Part shown: positions 1 to 6,666 of the stretch, piece by piece
Layout: every line of letters begins with the position of its first letter
Position numbering within the stretch: position 1 is the first letter of the stretch
Assembly: GCA_023436485.1 (NCBI GenBank)
Contig: JAEZIU010000102.1
Span: forward strand, 1-10,680
Source of the DNA: Bacillota bacterium
GTDB taxonomy: Bacteria; Bacillota; Clostridia; Acetivibrionales; DSM-1351
Direction: 5' to 3'
DNA length: 10,680 nt
Made by a program: the position numbers and the translations under genes
Notes under the pieces: model-generated
The model's database searches: none
What the model was told of the DNA's origin: nothing
The model's input: only the letters and a program-made list of their open reading frames with translations

Positions 1-1010
1 ACAACAAATTAGTGAGTTGGTCAGGTACCTATCCTACAACAAATCTTTCTTTAAAAACTTATAGAGAATATGCAAGGAATAATGGTAGCTTGAGGTATGG
101 AGTGCTTGACATGAGGTGCGTAGTAGCTCTTCAGCATCTTTATCTTGTAGAATTCGCCAATAAAAATAGCAGCAAAACAGTAGGCATGGGACTACAAAAA
201 ATGCAATTTCCGTTTACTAAATCAGCTGTTAAAACCGAATTAAAGGCAAATAGAATCATATTAAAGAAAAATACGGCTAAATGCTTTAAGGTTGGACAGT
301 CTTGTGAAATATCAGAAAAGGGCGACTATAGAATGGAACATCGGAAGATAACGTCTATAGTGGATTATGATGATCAGTATTCTGCTATATATTTTACAGG
401 TGACCCATACGATGTTAAGGAATCAACTACATATATTTATAATACTCCTCTAGCAAGTGGAATGTGCGACAGCATGACTTCACCAAATGGTTTTGCATAT
501 GACTTAATAAATGGGAATGGTTTTACAAGTGTAAGATATAGATTTATTGAGAACCCATGGGGCAATATTTGGAATTGTATCGATGGCGTATTAGTTAGTA
601 ACCGAGTTCCAGCTATTTGTTACGATATGACAAAGTATGTGAGTTCAGGCTCCTCAGATTATATACCTTTAGGTTATTCGTTGCCTTATCAGCAGGAACA
701 TGGGTATGGGGAGGAGTATGTAAAAATAACCATCAAGAATCTAGGGTATGATAGCAAATATCCTGCTATTGGGCTACCCGTAGAAATAGGAAACGGTGCA
801 AATAAAGATAACAGCTTTGCAGATTGTTGGTACTGTGGGAACGGCGAGAAGACGGAAGTCAGATGGAAGGGTGCATGGGATTTAGGCATAGGCGTTACTG
901 ATAGAGCAGGATTGTTTATTCTCAGGGCATGGTTTAGCGTAGATAAACCTTATTACCATGATGGCGCAAGTTTAATGTATAAGCCCATAAAATTAGCACA
1001 AAACAACTAA
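1..1010 (+). CDS. C-terminal part of a phage-tail-fibre-like / C-type-lectin-fold structural protein (5' end outside window)
   Basis: The frame is open to the left edge (codons AAC AAA TTA precede a GTG at 12) and no Shine-Dalgarno site precedes that GTG. I therefore read this as the 3' end of a longer gene rather than a 332-aa protein. Visible landmarks are LYLVEFANKNS near residue 45, the aromatic block ENPWGNIWNCIDGV near residue 180, and a Gly/aromatic-rich end with AGLFILRAW followed by GASLMYKPI. Such WGN...DGV blocks and G-LF-L...GA-L endings are seen in clostridial phage structural proteins and in formylglycine-enzyme/C-type-lectin-fold binding domains, including the targets of diversity-generating retroelements. 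That comparison is from memory. There is no signal peptide or membrane segment in the visible part. A role in binding a surface ligand is inference. It may mark a prophage edge or be an independent surface protein. Confidence 0.6.
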   Translation, partial: NKLVSWSGTYPTTNLSLKTYREYARNNGSLRYGVLDMRCVVALQHLYLVEFANKNSSKTVGMGLQKMQFPFTKSAVKTELKANRIILKKNTAKCFKVGQSCEISEKGDYRMEHRKITSIVDYDDQYSAIYFTGDPYDVKESTTYIYNTPLASGMCDSMTSPNGFAYDLINGNGFTSVRYRFIENPWGNIWNCIDGVLVSNRVPAICYDMTKYVSSGSSDYIPLGYSLPYQQEHGYGEEYVKITIKNLGYDSKYPAIGLPVEIGNGANKDNSFADCWYCGNGEKTEVRWKGAWDLGIGVTDRAGLFILRAWFSVDKPYYHDGASLMYKPIKLAQNN

Positions 1011-1056
1011 CTACAAGCAACTACTTGTCCAAGCGGGGTCAGAAAGGGAGGAAAAA

Positions 1057-2109
1057 ATGAATAAAAGAAAGCTGTATGGTTCAATTATAGTTACCTATCG
1101 TTGCAACGCCAAGTGTAACATGTGTGATTGTTTCAAGGATCCGAGCAAACCTGAAGAGGAAATTACTTTAGAAACAATTAAAAAGCTTCCTGACATGGCA
1201 TTTACAAATATAACTGGAGGAGAGCCATTCATTAGAAAAGATCTAAGTGAAATAGTTCGAGAGTTATACAAGAAAACAAATAGAATTGTTATATCAACAA
1301 ATGGATACTTTACCGATAGAATACTGGCATTGTGTGAAGAGTTTCCAGAGATAGGTATCAGAATCAGTATAGAAGGTTTGCAAGAAGCAAACGATAAAAT
1401 CAGAGGAATACCTGACGGCTTTAACAGGGGCTACAGTACACTTAAAAAACTGGTGGAAGTAGGACATAAGGATGTGGGTTTTGGATGTACAGTTCAGGAA
1501 ATGAATGCAGAAGATTTGATTCCTTTGTATAAAATTTCTGATGAGCTTGGAATGGAATTTGCTACCGCAACCCTACATAATTCTTTCTATTTTAGAAAAA
1601 CCAATAATACAATCGACGATAAGCTGAAGGTTTCTAAAGCTTTTGAAAAGCTGGTAAATGAGCTCCTAAAGTCAAAGTCCCCTAAAAAGTGGTTTAGAGC
1701 ATATTTTAATCATGGTCTAATAAATTATATATATGGCAATAAAAGACTTCTACCCTGTGATATGGGTAGTAATGGCTTTTTTGTTGACCCGTTTGGCGAT
1801 GTTTTACCATGTAATGGCAGCAATTCAAAGATGTCAATGGGGAATCTAAATGAAAAAACATGGGATGAAATATGGAATTCCCAACAGGCAGATGAGGTTA
1901 GAAAGCTAGTTAAAAGTTGTCCTAAAAATTGTTGGATGATAGGAAGTGTGGCACCTATGATGAAACAAAAAATATTAGTACCACTTTCATGGGTTGTAAA
2001 ACACAAGGTTAAAGGTAGTTATACATTGTATGAAAATAAATATATAGATTGTAGGGGTGAGAGGGCTTGTGAAAGTTGCAATGATAGGACAAAAGGGTAT
2101 TCCATCTAG
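1057..2109 (+). CDS. Radical SAM/SPASM domain protein, upstream copy
   Basis: This 350-aa protein carries the radical SAM signature CX3CX2C (C16, C20, C23) for the site-differentiated 4Fe-4S cluster. It also has the SAM-binding GGEP motif at 54-57 and a strand ending in STNGY near residue 80. A SPASM-type auxiliary cluster region begins at C234, followed by the GX4C element (G247...C252), then C288 and C292 in a CPKNCWMIGS block, and finally C332, C338 and C341. It would generate a 5'-deoxyadenosyl radical; the substrate cannot be read from the sequence. Similar proteins occur in polysaccharide clusters beside glycosyltransferases as well as in peptide-modification loci. The ATG follows AAAGGGAGG with good spacing. 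The last 41 bases overlap the glycosyltransferase gene, so the two are probably co-translated. This protein is clearly distinct from the 5276-6415 enzyme in length, GGEP motif and C-terminal cysteine spacing. Confidence 0.88.
   Translation: MNKRKLYGSIIVTYRCNAKCNMCDCFKDPSKPEEEITLETIKKLPDMAFTNITGGEPFIRKDLSEIVRELYKKTNRIVISTNGYFTDRILALCEEFPEIGIRISIEGLQEANDKIRGIPDGFNRGYSTLKKLVEVGHKDVGFGCTVQEMNAEDLIPLYKISDELGMEFATATLHNSFYFRKTNNTIDDKLKVSKAFEKLVNELLKSKSPKKWFRAYFNHGLINYIYGNKRLLPCDMGSNGFFVDPFGDVLPCNGSNSKMSMGNLNEKTWDEIWNSQQADEVRKLVKSCPKNCWMIGSVAPMMKQKILVPLSWVVKHKVKGSYTLYENKYIDCRGERACESCNDRTKGYSI
2053..2060 (+). promoter_or_regulatory. Ribosome binding site that decides the glycosyltransferase start
   Basis: AGGGGTGA lies 8 bases before the GTG at 2069, inside the end of the radical SAM gene. 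An in-frame GTG also exists at 2057, but it overlaps this site and has no suitable site of its own. The GTG at 2069 gives MKVAMIGQKGIP, the usual N-terminus of this glycosyltransferase group. Confidence 0.6.
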
Positions 2110-3235
2110 GGCGGGAGGAATAGAAATACATGTCGAGGAGATTTCAAAAAGACTTGTGTATTTGGGATATGACGTTGAAGTTTACTGTAGAAGGGGTCAC
2201 TGTGATAAAGAGATCAAAGATGGAACATATGACGGGATAGCAATAAAATATACACCTTTCATAAAATCTAAACATCTTGATGCCATAACTCATACATTTA
2301 CTTCGACAATAAGTGCACTTTTTTCCCATTGTGATATATTTCATTATCATGCTTTAGGACCTTCGACATTAGCATTTATTCCTAGGTTATTTGGGAAAAA
2401 AGTAGTGTGCACAGTTCATGGACTGGATTGGCAGCGAAAAAAATGGGGTAAATTTGCTGCACTCTATTTGAAATTTGGAGAGTATGCAACAGCGAAATTC
2501 TCTCACAAGACGATAAATGTATCAAAGAACCTAGTGGGATATTACAAGGATAAATACAATATTGATACCGAGTATATACCCAATGGTATTGAGAGACCAG
2601 ATTATTATAAAGCTAAGATTATAAAACAAAAACATAACCTTGATACTGACCAATACATATTGTTTTTGGCCAGGTTAGTTCCAGAAAAGGGTGCTCATTA
2701 TCTTATTGAAGCATTCAATAAAATAAAAACGGACAAGAAACTTGTAATAGCTGGTGGTGAAAGCCACAGCAGCGATTATGAGAAAGAATTGAAGGAAATG
2801 GCAAAAGAAAACAAAAACATAATATTTACTGGGTTTGTTAGAGATATAGAATTGGCGGAGCTGTATAGCAACGCTTATTTTTATGTCCTTCCTTCAGATA
2901 TTGAGGGTTTACCCATCAGTCTGCTTGAAGCAATGAGCTATGGTAACTGCTGCCTTGTAAGTGATATTCCTGAAAATTCTGCTGTTATAAGCACAGTTGG
3001 ATATACATTTGAAAAGTCAAATGTTGATGATCTGGCTAAAATTATGCGAGGTCTATTGGAAGATGAGGGCAAAGTGGTACATGTTAAAAAATATGCGGGA
3101 GATTATATCATAAGAAAATACAATTGGGATCAGATAGCTGTAAAAACAAAAGGTGTCTATAAATCCATTTATAATCATGGCAAAAAAGACAGTAGGGGGT
3201 TGGGAAATGAAGGAAAAACACATACTCTTAACTGA
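2069..3235 (+). CDS. GT4-family glycosyltransferase
   Basis: This 388-aa GT-B-fold glycosyltransferase opens with MKVAMIGQKGIPSRAGGIE, a first beta strand and glycine loop common in GT4 enzymes (Glyco_transf_4 N-terminal half). The acceptor-side half includes HYHALGP near residue 92. The C-terminal half (Glycos_transf_1) begins at about residue 196 with ILFLARLVPEKG. The EX7E motif of retaining GT-B enzymes is in EGLPISLLEAM (E279 and E287). The enzyme would transfer a sugar from a nucleotide-sugar donor at the cytoplasmic face of the membrane. Donor and acceptor cannot be told from sequence; exopolysaccharide intermediates are the usual acceptors, but a peptide is conceivable here. I chose the GTG at 2069 over the in-frame GTG at 2057 because of ribosome-binding-site spacing. 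The gene overlaps both neighbours (41 bases upstream, 29 downstream), showing tight coupling. Confidence 0.9.
   Translation: MKVAMIGQKGIPSRAGGIEIHVEEISKRLVYLGYDVEVYCRRGHCDKEIKDGTYDGIAIKYTPFIKSKHLDAITHTFTSTISALFSHCDIFHYHALGPSTLAFIPRLFGKKVVCTVHGLDWQRKKWGKFAALYLKFGEYATAKFSHKTINVSKNLVGYYKDKYNIDTEYIPNGIERPDYYKAKIIKQKHNLDTDQYILFLARLVPEKGAHYLIEAFNKIKTDKKLVIAGGESHSSDYEKELKEMAKENKNIIFTGFVRDIELAELYSNAYFYVLPSDIEGLPISLLEAMSYGNCCLVSDIPENSAVISTVGYTFEKSNVDDLAKIMRGLLEDEGKVVHVKKYAGDYIIRKYNWDQIAVKTKGVYKSIYNHGKKDSRGLGNEGKTHTLN
3191..3199 (+). promoter_or_regulatory. Ribosome binding site that decides the nucleotidyltransferase start
   Basis: AGTAGGGGG sits 7 bases before the ATG at 3207, inside the end of the glycosyltransferase gene. 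An upstream in-frame start at 3153 would add 18 residues and overlap the glycosyltransferase by more than 80 bases without a comparable site. Confidence 0.6.
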
Positions 3236-4454
3236 ATTATTAAATGCGTCAATTAGAGGCGTGAGTTTTGAAATAAGCAAGTATGGAAAGAAGCCTATAG
3301 AATGGGGCGAGATATATTCTGAGGCAATTGCTCATCAAGTTCATACTTTGATTTTTCCGGTCGTTAAAAAAATAGACCATGAATTTGGACCGGATAAACA
3401 ACTAATGTCTATATGGAACATAGCAGTTATGTCGTGCGGGATTCAGATGATTTCTGATGAGATATGGATAGGCAATGTAATAGATGCATTCAATGCAGCA
3501 GGAATTATGTCCATTGTTTTGAAGGGCATGGCTATAAATAAGTGCTATCCATATCCAGAGCTTCGTACCATGGGAGATGCGGACATTTTAGTGAATGAAT
3601 ATGACATGGATAGAGCCACTCAAATACTGGAGAACATGGGGTATATTGCTGAAAAGGATAAAAAAACAAAGCATGTCGAGTTCTTTAAGAAAAATTTCCT
3701 ATCAATAGAGCTACATAGGTTATTGGTAGATTATGATTTCATAAAGAATAAAGAGAATTTTCATAAAGAAATATGGAAAGACCCTGTAGAGATAGAGTTG
3801 GGTGCTGTAAAAGCATACTCATTATCATGGGATATGCAGATTATACACTTATGTATGCATATGGCTTCACATATATCCTATGGAGGCTTTGGATTAAGAC
3901 AACTAGCTGACTTTGTTATGGTAGTAGAGACAAAACGGGATCAATTAAACTGGAATATAATCCGAGAAAAGTCAATAGAATATGGTATTAGCCAATTTTT
4001 ATACGCAATTTATGCAGTTTGTAACAGATTATTTCAAATAGATATTCCACCAGAAATTATCTCTAGGAATGAAAACAATGATGAGAAAGTTCAAAACTTG
4101 ATAGAAGATATTTTATTGGGTGGGAACTTTGGTAAACAAGATATAAAAAGGTCTGCTGCTAATGTAATTATTAATAATACGGATAAAGGCGAGTTTAAAA
4201 ATCTGAAAAATCGATTCTACAGATATATACATATTCTTTTTCCAAATAGAGATCTGATGTCAAGGCGATACAAGTATATTTATGTAAAAAAGAGTCCGAT
4301 ATTCTTGCCTTTGGCATGGATACATAGAATAGCTTACGGTATAAAAAGAAAAGACTTCGGAATTGAAGATAAAAAAGCTATTTTTAAAAATGGGGAACTA
4401 GATGATATTGCTATCGAGAGGAACAGCCTTTTGGAATGGCTAGGTATTAGATAA
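3207..4454 (+). CDS. Nucleotidyltransferase-fold protein (NTP_transf_5-like)
   Basis: This 415-aa protein has the hallmark block LKG (105-107), then YPYPELRTMGDADILV, with the GDAD acidic pair at 123-126. That block matches the uncharacterised nucleotidyltransferase family PF14907 (NTP_transf_5), where two aspartates bind metal-nucleotide. Downstream are an IELHRLL element and a His-rich segment (HLCMHMASH) leading to LRQLADF, both usual in the family. The protein probably transfers a nucleotidyl or phosphate group to a small molecule, sugar or peptide; the substrate is unknown. Members recur in exopolysaccharide loci and in RiPP loci, including some lasso-peptide clusters beside an HPr-kinase-like gene, as here (6944-7825). 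The ATG at 3207 overlaps the preceding gene by 29 bases. A 64-base gap follows before the first small peptide gene. No transmembrane segment is evident. Confidence 0.82.
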   Translation: MKEKHILLTELLNASIRGVSFEISKYGKKPIEWGEIYSEAIAHQVHTLIFPVVKKIDHEFGPDKQLMSIWNIAVMSCGIQMISDEIWIGNVIDAFNAAGIMSIVLKGMAINKCYPYPELRTMGDADILVNEYDMDRATQILENMGYIAEKDKKTKHVEFFKKNFLSIELHRLLVDYDFIKNKENFHKEIWKDPVEIELGAVKAYSLSWDMQIIHLCMHMASHISYGGFGLRQLADFVMVVETKRDQLNWNIIREKSIEYGISQFLYAIYAVCNRLFQIDIPPEIISRNENNDEKVQNLIEDILLGGNFGKQDIKRSAANVIINNTDKGEFKNLKNRFYRYIHILFPNRDLMSRRYKYIYVKKSPIFLPLAWIHRIAYGIKRKDFGIEDKKAIFKNGELDDIAIERNSLLEWLGIR

Positions 4455-4504
4455 ACATGGTTTATACTTCATTATGTCAAACATATGAGGTTAAAAATAA
4501 AAAA

Positions 4505-4512
4505 TAGGAGGT
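4505..4512 (+). promoter_or_regulatory. Strong ribosome binding site of the Gly/His-rich peptide gene
   Basis: TAGGAGGT lies 6 bases before the ATG at 4519. This near-perfect site supports real translation of a low-complexity reading frame that might otherwise be dismissed. Confidence 0.75.
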
Positions 4513-4518
4513 ATACGT

Positions 4519-4767
4519 ATGAAAGGTTATGTAAAGCCAAATTTGGAGATTATCAGACTTCGCACTGAAGAGGGGATTGCACACTATGGTTCACAACAGC
4601 AACCAAGTAAGCCAACATTTCCAACTAACCCAGGTCATGGTGGTGGACCTGGTGGGCCTGGCGGTGGACATGGCGGACCAGGCGGTGGACATGGCGGACC
4701 AGGCGGTGGACCTGGTGGACCAGGCGGTGGACATGGTGGACCAGGCGGCGGACATGGTGGGCACTAA
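4519..4767 (+). CDS. Small peptide precursor with PGGGHGG-repeat core (putative RiPP precursor 1)
   Basis: This 82-aa peptide has two parts. Residues 1-21 match the leader of two other small peptides at 6482 and 6667: Y4, P7, E10, L14-R15, E17-E18 and A21 are identical in all three. After a linker (HYGSQQQPSKPTFPTNP), the rest is almost only Gly, Pro and His. It consists of a starter GHGGGPGG and five 7-residue units (residues 47-81), four PGGGHGG and one PGGGPGG, ending in a final His. There is no cysteine, signal peptide or membrane segment. The shared leader and the PqqD-like plus radical SAM genes just downstream suggest a RiPP precursor; the modification is unknown. The repeated His residues could bind metal ions such as copper, nickel or zinc, which is inference. 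Alternatively it may be an exported, unmodified His/Gly-rich peptide. Codon use and local GC differ from the AT-rich neighbours because of the repeat. Confidence 0.8.
   Translation: MKGYVKPNLEIIRLRTEEGIAHYGSQQQPSKPTFPTNPGHGGGPGGPGGGHGGPGGGHGGPGGGPGGPGGGHGGPGGGHGGH
4657..4761 (+). repeat. Five tandem 21-bp units coding for PGGGHGG/PGGGPGG
   Basis: Units start at 4657, 4678, 4699, 4720 and 4741. Each runs CCN GGC GGY GGA CAY GGY GGN, except the third, which has CCT (Pro) in place of CAT or CAC (His). The close match between units at the DNA level suggests recent unit duplication; the copy number may vary between strains. The stretch is far more GC-rich than its surroundings. Confidence 0.9.
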
Positions 4768-4775
4768 AATTCGCG

Positions 4776-4839
4776 CATAGTTTTTCTGAGCAAATAACTT
4801 AGAAACTATGGGGTGCTAAAACATTGGAAGAATCCAATG
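4776..4839 (+). other. Two RNA hairpins downstream of the Gly/His-rich peptide gene
   Basis: The first hairpin has CATAGTTT (4776-4783) pairing with AAACTATG (4803-4810). It continues past a two-base bulge with CTGAG/CTTAG around a 7-base loop. The second is a perfect 7-bp stem, CATTGGA (4822-4828) and TCCAATG (4833-4839), with an AGAA loop. ATCCAA (4832-4837) could instead pair with TTGGAT (4850-4855), so two folds compete. No reading frame fills this gap. The region may stabilise the precursor message or control read-through; the function is inferred. Confidence 0.5.
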
Positions 4840-4857
4840 CAATACGATGTTGGATGA

Positions 4858-4900
4858 TTATAAATAGCTAGGTTTAGCTTTTAGACCTAGCTATTTATAA
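4858..4900 (+). terminator. Long perfect hairpin between peptide gene and PqqD-like gene (possible attenuating terminator)
   Basis: TTATAAATAGCTAGGT (4858-4873) and ACCTAGCTATTTATAA (4885-4900) form a perfect 16-bp stem. A further T-G, T-A and A-T pairing leaves a GCTTT loop of about 5 bases. The stem is not followed by a run of T on this strand, so strong intrinsic termination is not assured. It may be a partial terminator or a 3' stabiliser that lets the precursor be made in excess over the enzymes encoded downstream. Confidence 0.55.
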
Positions 4901-4932
4901 AATATTAATAATTTATTAGAAATATGATTTTG

Positions 4933-4940
4933 TGGAGGAA
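4933..4940 (+). promoter_or_regulatory. Ribosome binding site that decides the PqqD-like start
   Basis: TGGAGGAA is 7 bases before the ATG at 4948. The in-frame ATG at 4924 lies upstream of this site and would place the site inside the coding region, so 4948 is preferred. Confidence 0.65.
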
Positions 4941-4947
4941 TATACAT

Positions 4948-5223
4948 ATGCATGTAAAGAGTGGATTTATGCTGCGTGAGATAGCAGGACAATCGGTTGT
5001 AGTACCTCTAGGAGCTAGGGTTGTGGAATTTAACGGAATAATGACTCTGAGCGAGAGTGGTGCACTATTGTGGAGAAGACTTGAAAATGGGGCAACCATA
5101 GAAGAAATGGTGGAGCTACTTTTACAAGAGTATGAAATAGATAGAGATACAGCATCGAAAGATGTTGAAGAGTTTATAGATAACATGGCGAGTAATAAGC
5201 TTATAGAACAAGAGGCAGTTTAA
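4948..5223 (+). CDS. PqqD-like RiPP recognition element protein
   Basis: This 91-aa protein shows the PqqD (PF05402) pattern: an N-terminal beta hairpin (VVVPLGARVVEFNGIMTLSES), then a short helix with GALLWRRLENGATIEEMVELL, and two more helices (YEIDRDTASKDVEEFIDNMASNKLIE). PqqD-fold proteins are winged-helix-like RiPP recognition elements. They bind the precursor leader and present it to a radical SAM partner. Here the partner is very likely the SPASM enzyme beginning 52 bases downstream, and the ligands are the leaders at 4519, 6482 and 6667. The protein is a free-standing domain of usual length, not fused to an enzyme. It is cytoplasmic, with no signal peptide. The start at 4948 rests on the preceding TGGAGGAA site; the ATG at 4924 would add eight residues. 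A long hairpin lies just upstream of the gene. Confidence 0.88.
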   Translation: MHVKSGFMLREIAGQSVVVPLGARVVEFNGIMTLSESGALLWRRLENGATIEEMVELLLQEYEIDRDTASKDVEEFIDNMASNKLIEQEAV

Positions 5224-5275
5224 AAAATATAGAAAGCAGGCAAAAGATAATATTTGTTTGAAATAGAGGTGTTTC

Positions 5276-6415
5276 ATGAGCCTAAATTTGAAAATGTTCA
5301 ATAATATGTTAATTGCAAATGCAATGAATCAAGGCTTACCGCTTTCTGGTGCATTTGAGCTAACATCGAGATGTAATTTTAAGTGCAAGATGTGCTATGT
5401 TGCATGTCCTGCAAATGATAGAAAGGCTGTATCAGCAGAGTTTTCAGCAGATAAATGGATTGATATGGCAAAGCAGGCTAGGGATGCAGGACTGTTCTAC
5501 CTGATATTAACTGGTGGAGAGGTGTTCTTAAGAAGTGACTTTCAAAAAATTTATGAGGCTCTTTGTGAAATGGGGCTAAACATAACTATTTATACTAATG
5601 CAAGCCTAATTACTGCTGAAAAAGCGCGCTGGCTTGGGAAAATACCTCCATCAAAGGTTAGTGTAACAGTTTATGGTGCATCTCCTAAAACGTATGAAAG
5701 AGTTACTGGATATCCTGATGGGTATATGAGAACAATGCGTGCTTTGGATTACCTAAAGGCTGAAAACATTGATTTGGAAATAAAGACAACAGTAGTGGAA
5801 GGCAATTGCCGAGAATATGAAAAGATTATGAAAATAGCTGAAGGGTACTCATGCGGTCTTGGTATTGTAAATTATATATCTCCGAGAAGAGAAGGCAGTG
5901 GTTCCGATCCTATGGGAAATAGATTAACTCCTGCTGAAATAGTTAATTATGAAAGATGTGCAAAAGAATATTCAGGAAGAGTGTATTCGAAGGAAAAAGG
6001 TCAAGAAGTGAAGATTGATGATGACACGATGGAAAATAAACTTAATATACCTGATGAAGTTATAAAGAAATATGAAAAATCAGCTTTCAGATGTCAATCT
6101 GGTAAAACAGGCTTTTGGATAACGTGGGATGGAAGAATGATTCCTTGCGGACTTTTGGATACACCAGTCTCCAGACCGTTTGAAATGGGCTTTGCTAATG
6201 CTTGGGAAAAGTTGAAGAATGAGTGTATGTTAGTTCCAAAATGTAGTGACTGCATTAGTTGTGATATTCGTGAAGAATGTAATGCATGTCCGGGTAGGCT
6301 TATGACCGAAACAGGACGATTTGATAAGCCTGCTAGTTACCTTTGTGAGACAGCCAGATATAGAGCATTATTAAAGGAAAAAGAAAATGAGCAGCTTTCA
6401 AAAATTGCCAAATGA
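5276..6415 (+). CDS. Peptide-modifying radical SAM/SPASM enzyme
   Basis: This 379-aa enzyme has the radical SAM CX3CX2C motif at C33, C37 and C40 (SRCNFKCKMC). It is followed by LTGGEV at 78-83, where the canonical GGEP proline is valine. The SPASM region is well formed. It has C273, G286 and C291 (CX12GX4C), the cluster C326-X2-C329-X5-C335-X2-C338, and a late C357, with extra cysteines at 317 and 323. This is enough for two auxiliary 4Fe-4S clusters, as in PqqE-like and thioether-forming peptide enzymes. The gene sits between a PqqD-like leader-binding protein and two Cys-containing small peptides, so peptide modification is the best reading. The bond formed (thioether, C-C or other) cannot be told. 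AGAGGTG (5265-5271) gives a slightly short 4-base spacing to the ATG. The protein is cytoplasmic. Confidence 0.9.
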   Translation: MSLNLKMFNNMLIANAMNQGLPLSGAFELTSRCNFKCKMCYVACPANDRKAVSAEFSADKWIDMAKQARDAGLFYLILTGGEVFLRSDFQKIYEALCEMGLNITIYTNASLITAEKARWLGKIPPSKVSVTVYGASPKTYERVTGYPDGYMRTMRALDYLKAENIDLEIKTTVVEGNCREYEKIMKIAEGYSCGLGIVNYISPRREGSGSDPMGNRLTPAEIVNYERCAKEYSGRVYSKEKGQEVKIDDDTMENKLNIPDEVIKKYEKSAFRCQSGKTGFWITWDGRMIPCGLLDTPVSRPFEMGFANAWEKLKNECMLVPKCSDCISCDIREECNACPGRLMTETGRFDKPASYLCETARYRALLKEKENEQLSKIAK

Positions 6416-6467
6416 TTAGGGTCGAACAGTAGGTAATACTACTGAGACAATAAATTGAATTTTTTAC

Positions 6468-6475
6468 AGGAGGTG
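6468..6475 (+). promoter_or_regulatory. Ribosome binding site that decides the start of precursor 2
   Basis: AGGAGGTG, a near-perfect match to the anti-Shine-Dalgarno sequence, stands 6 bases before the ATG at 6482. It rules out the in-frame TTG at 6455, which would put this site within the coding sequence. Confidence 0.8.
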
Positions 6476-6481
6476 AAAAGT

Positions 6482-6640
6482 ATGAAAAAGTATATCAGTC
6501 CTAAGGTAGAATTTGTAAATCTAAGGGTTGAAGAAAGAATGGCAGGAAGTATTTGTAATGGTGCTTGTACTAAAGATGTTGAGTACACACTCCCATCGGG
6601 TCAAGTATTAAAGTTTTATGCAGGTCATAGTCCAGTTTAA
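6482..6640 (+). CDS. Small Cys-containing peptide precursor (putative RiPP precursor 2)
   Basis: This 52-aa peptide has a leader identical in plan to those at 4519 and 6667: Y4, P7, E10, L14-R15, E17-E18 and A21. The remaining 31 residues form a different core. It starts GSICNGACTKD, with cysteines at 25 and 29 (CX3C), and ends in FYAGHSPV. The change from conserved to variable at residue 21-22 is the usual mark of a leader/core border. There is no signal peptide. It lies 66 bases after the radical SAM gene and 26 bases before its sister peptide gene. The Cys pair could be the target of a thioether-forming SPASM enzyme, or could form a disulfide after export; both are inference. I do not recognise the mature product. 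Confidence 0.85.
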   Translation: MKKYISPKVEFVNLRVEERMAGSICNGACTKDVEYTLPSGQVLKFYAGHSPV

Positions 6641-6666
6641 TCTTAAAAAAAGAAGAGGTGAAGAAA

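Noticed and set aside
1013..1028. Short inverted repeat ACAAG/CTTGT after the first gene
   Set aside because: Only 5 bp with no T run; not enough for a terminator. No other terminator is visible between the first and second genes.
4463..4468. TATACT as a possible -10 box before the Gly/His-rich peptide gene
   Set aside because: No acceptable -35 element at the right distance, so a promoter cannot be supported from sequence, though one may exist.
4657..4761. CRISPR-like array
   Set aside because: The 21-bp units are contiguous, in frame and without spacers; they code for peptide repeats.
4577..4780. A 67-codon + strand frame with a VDMADQA-type repeat overlapping the Gly/His-rich peptide
   Set aside because: It is the shifted reading of the same 21-bp repeat, has no ribosome binding site, and lacks the shared leader.
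6427..6444. Inverted repeat CAGTAG/CTACTG between the radical SAM gene and precursor 2
   Set aside because: A 6-bp stem with no T run and weak predicted stability; could be chance in AT-rich sequence.
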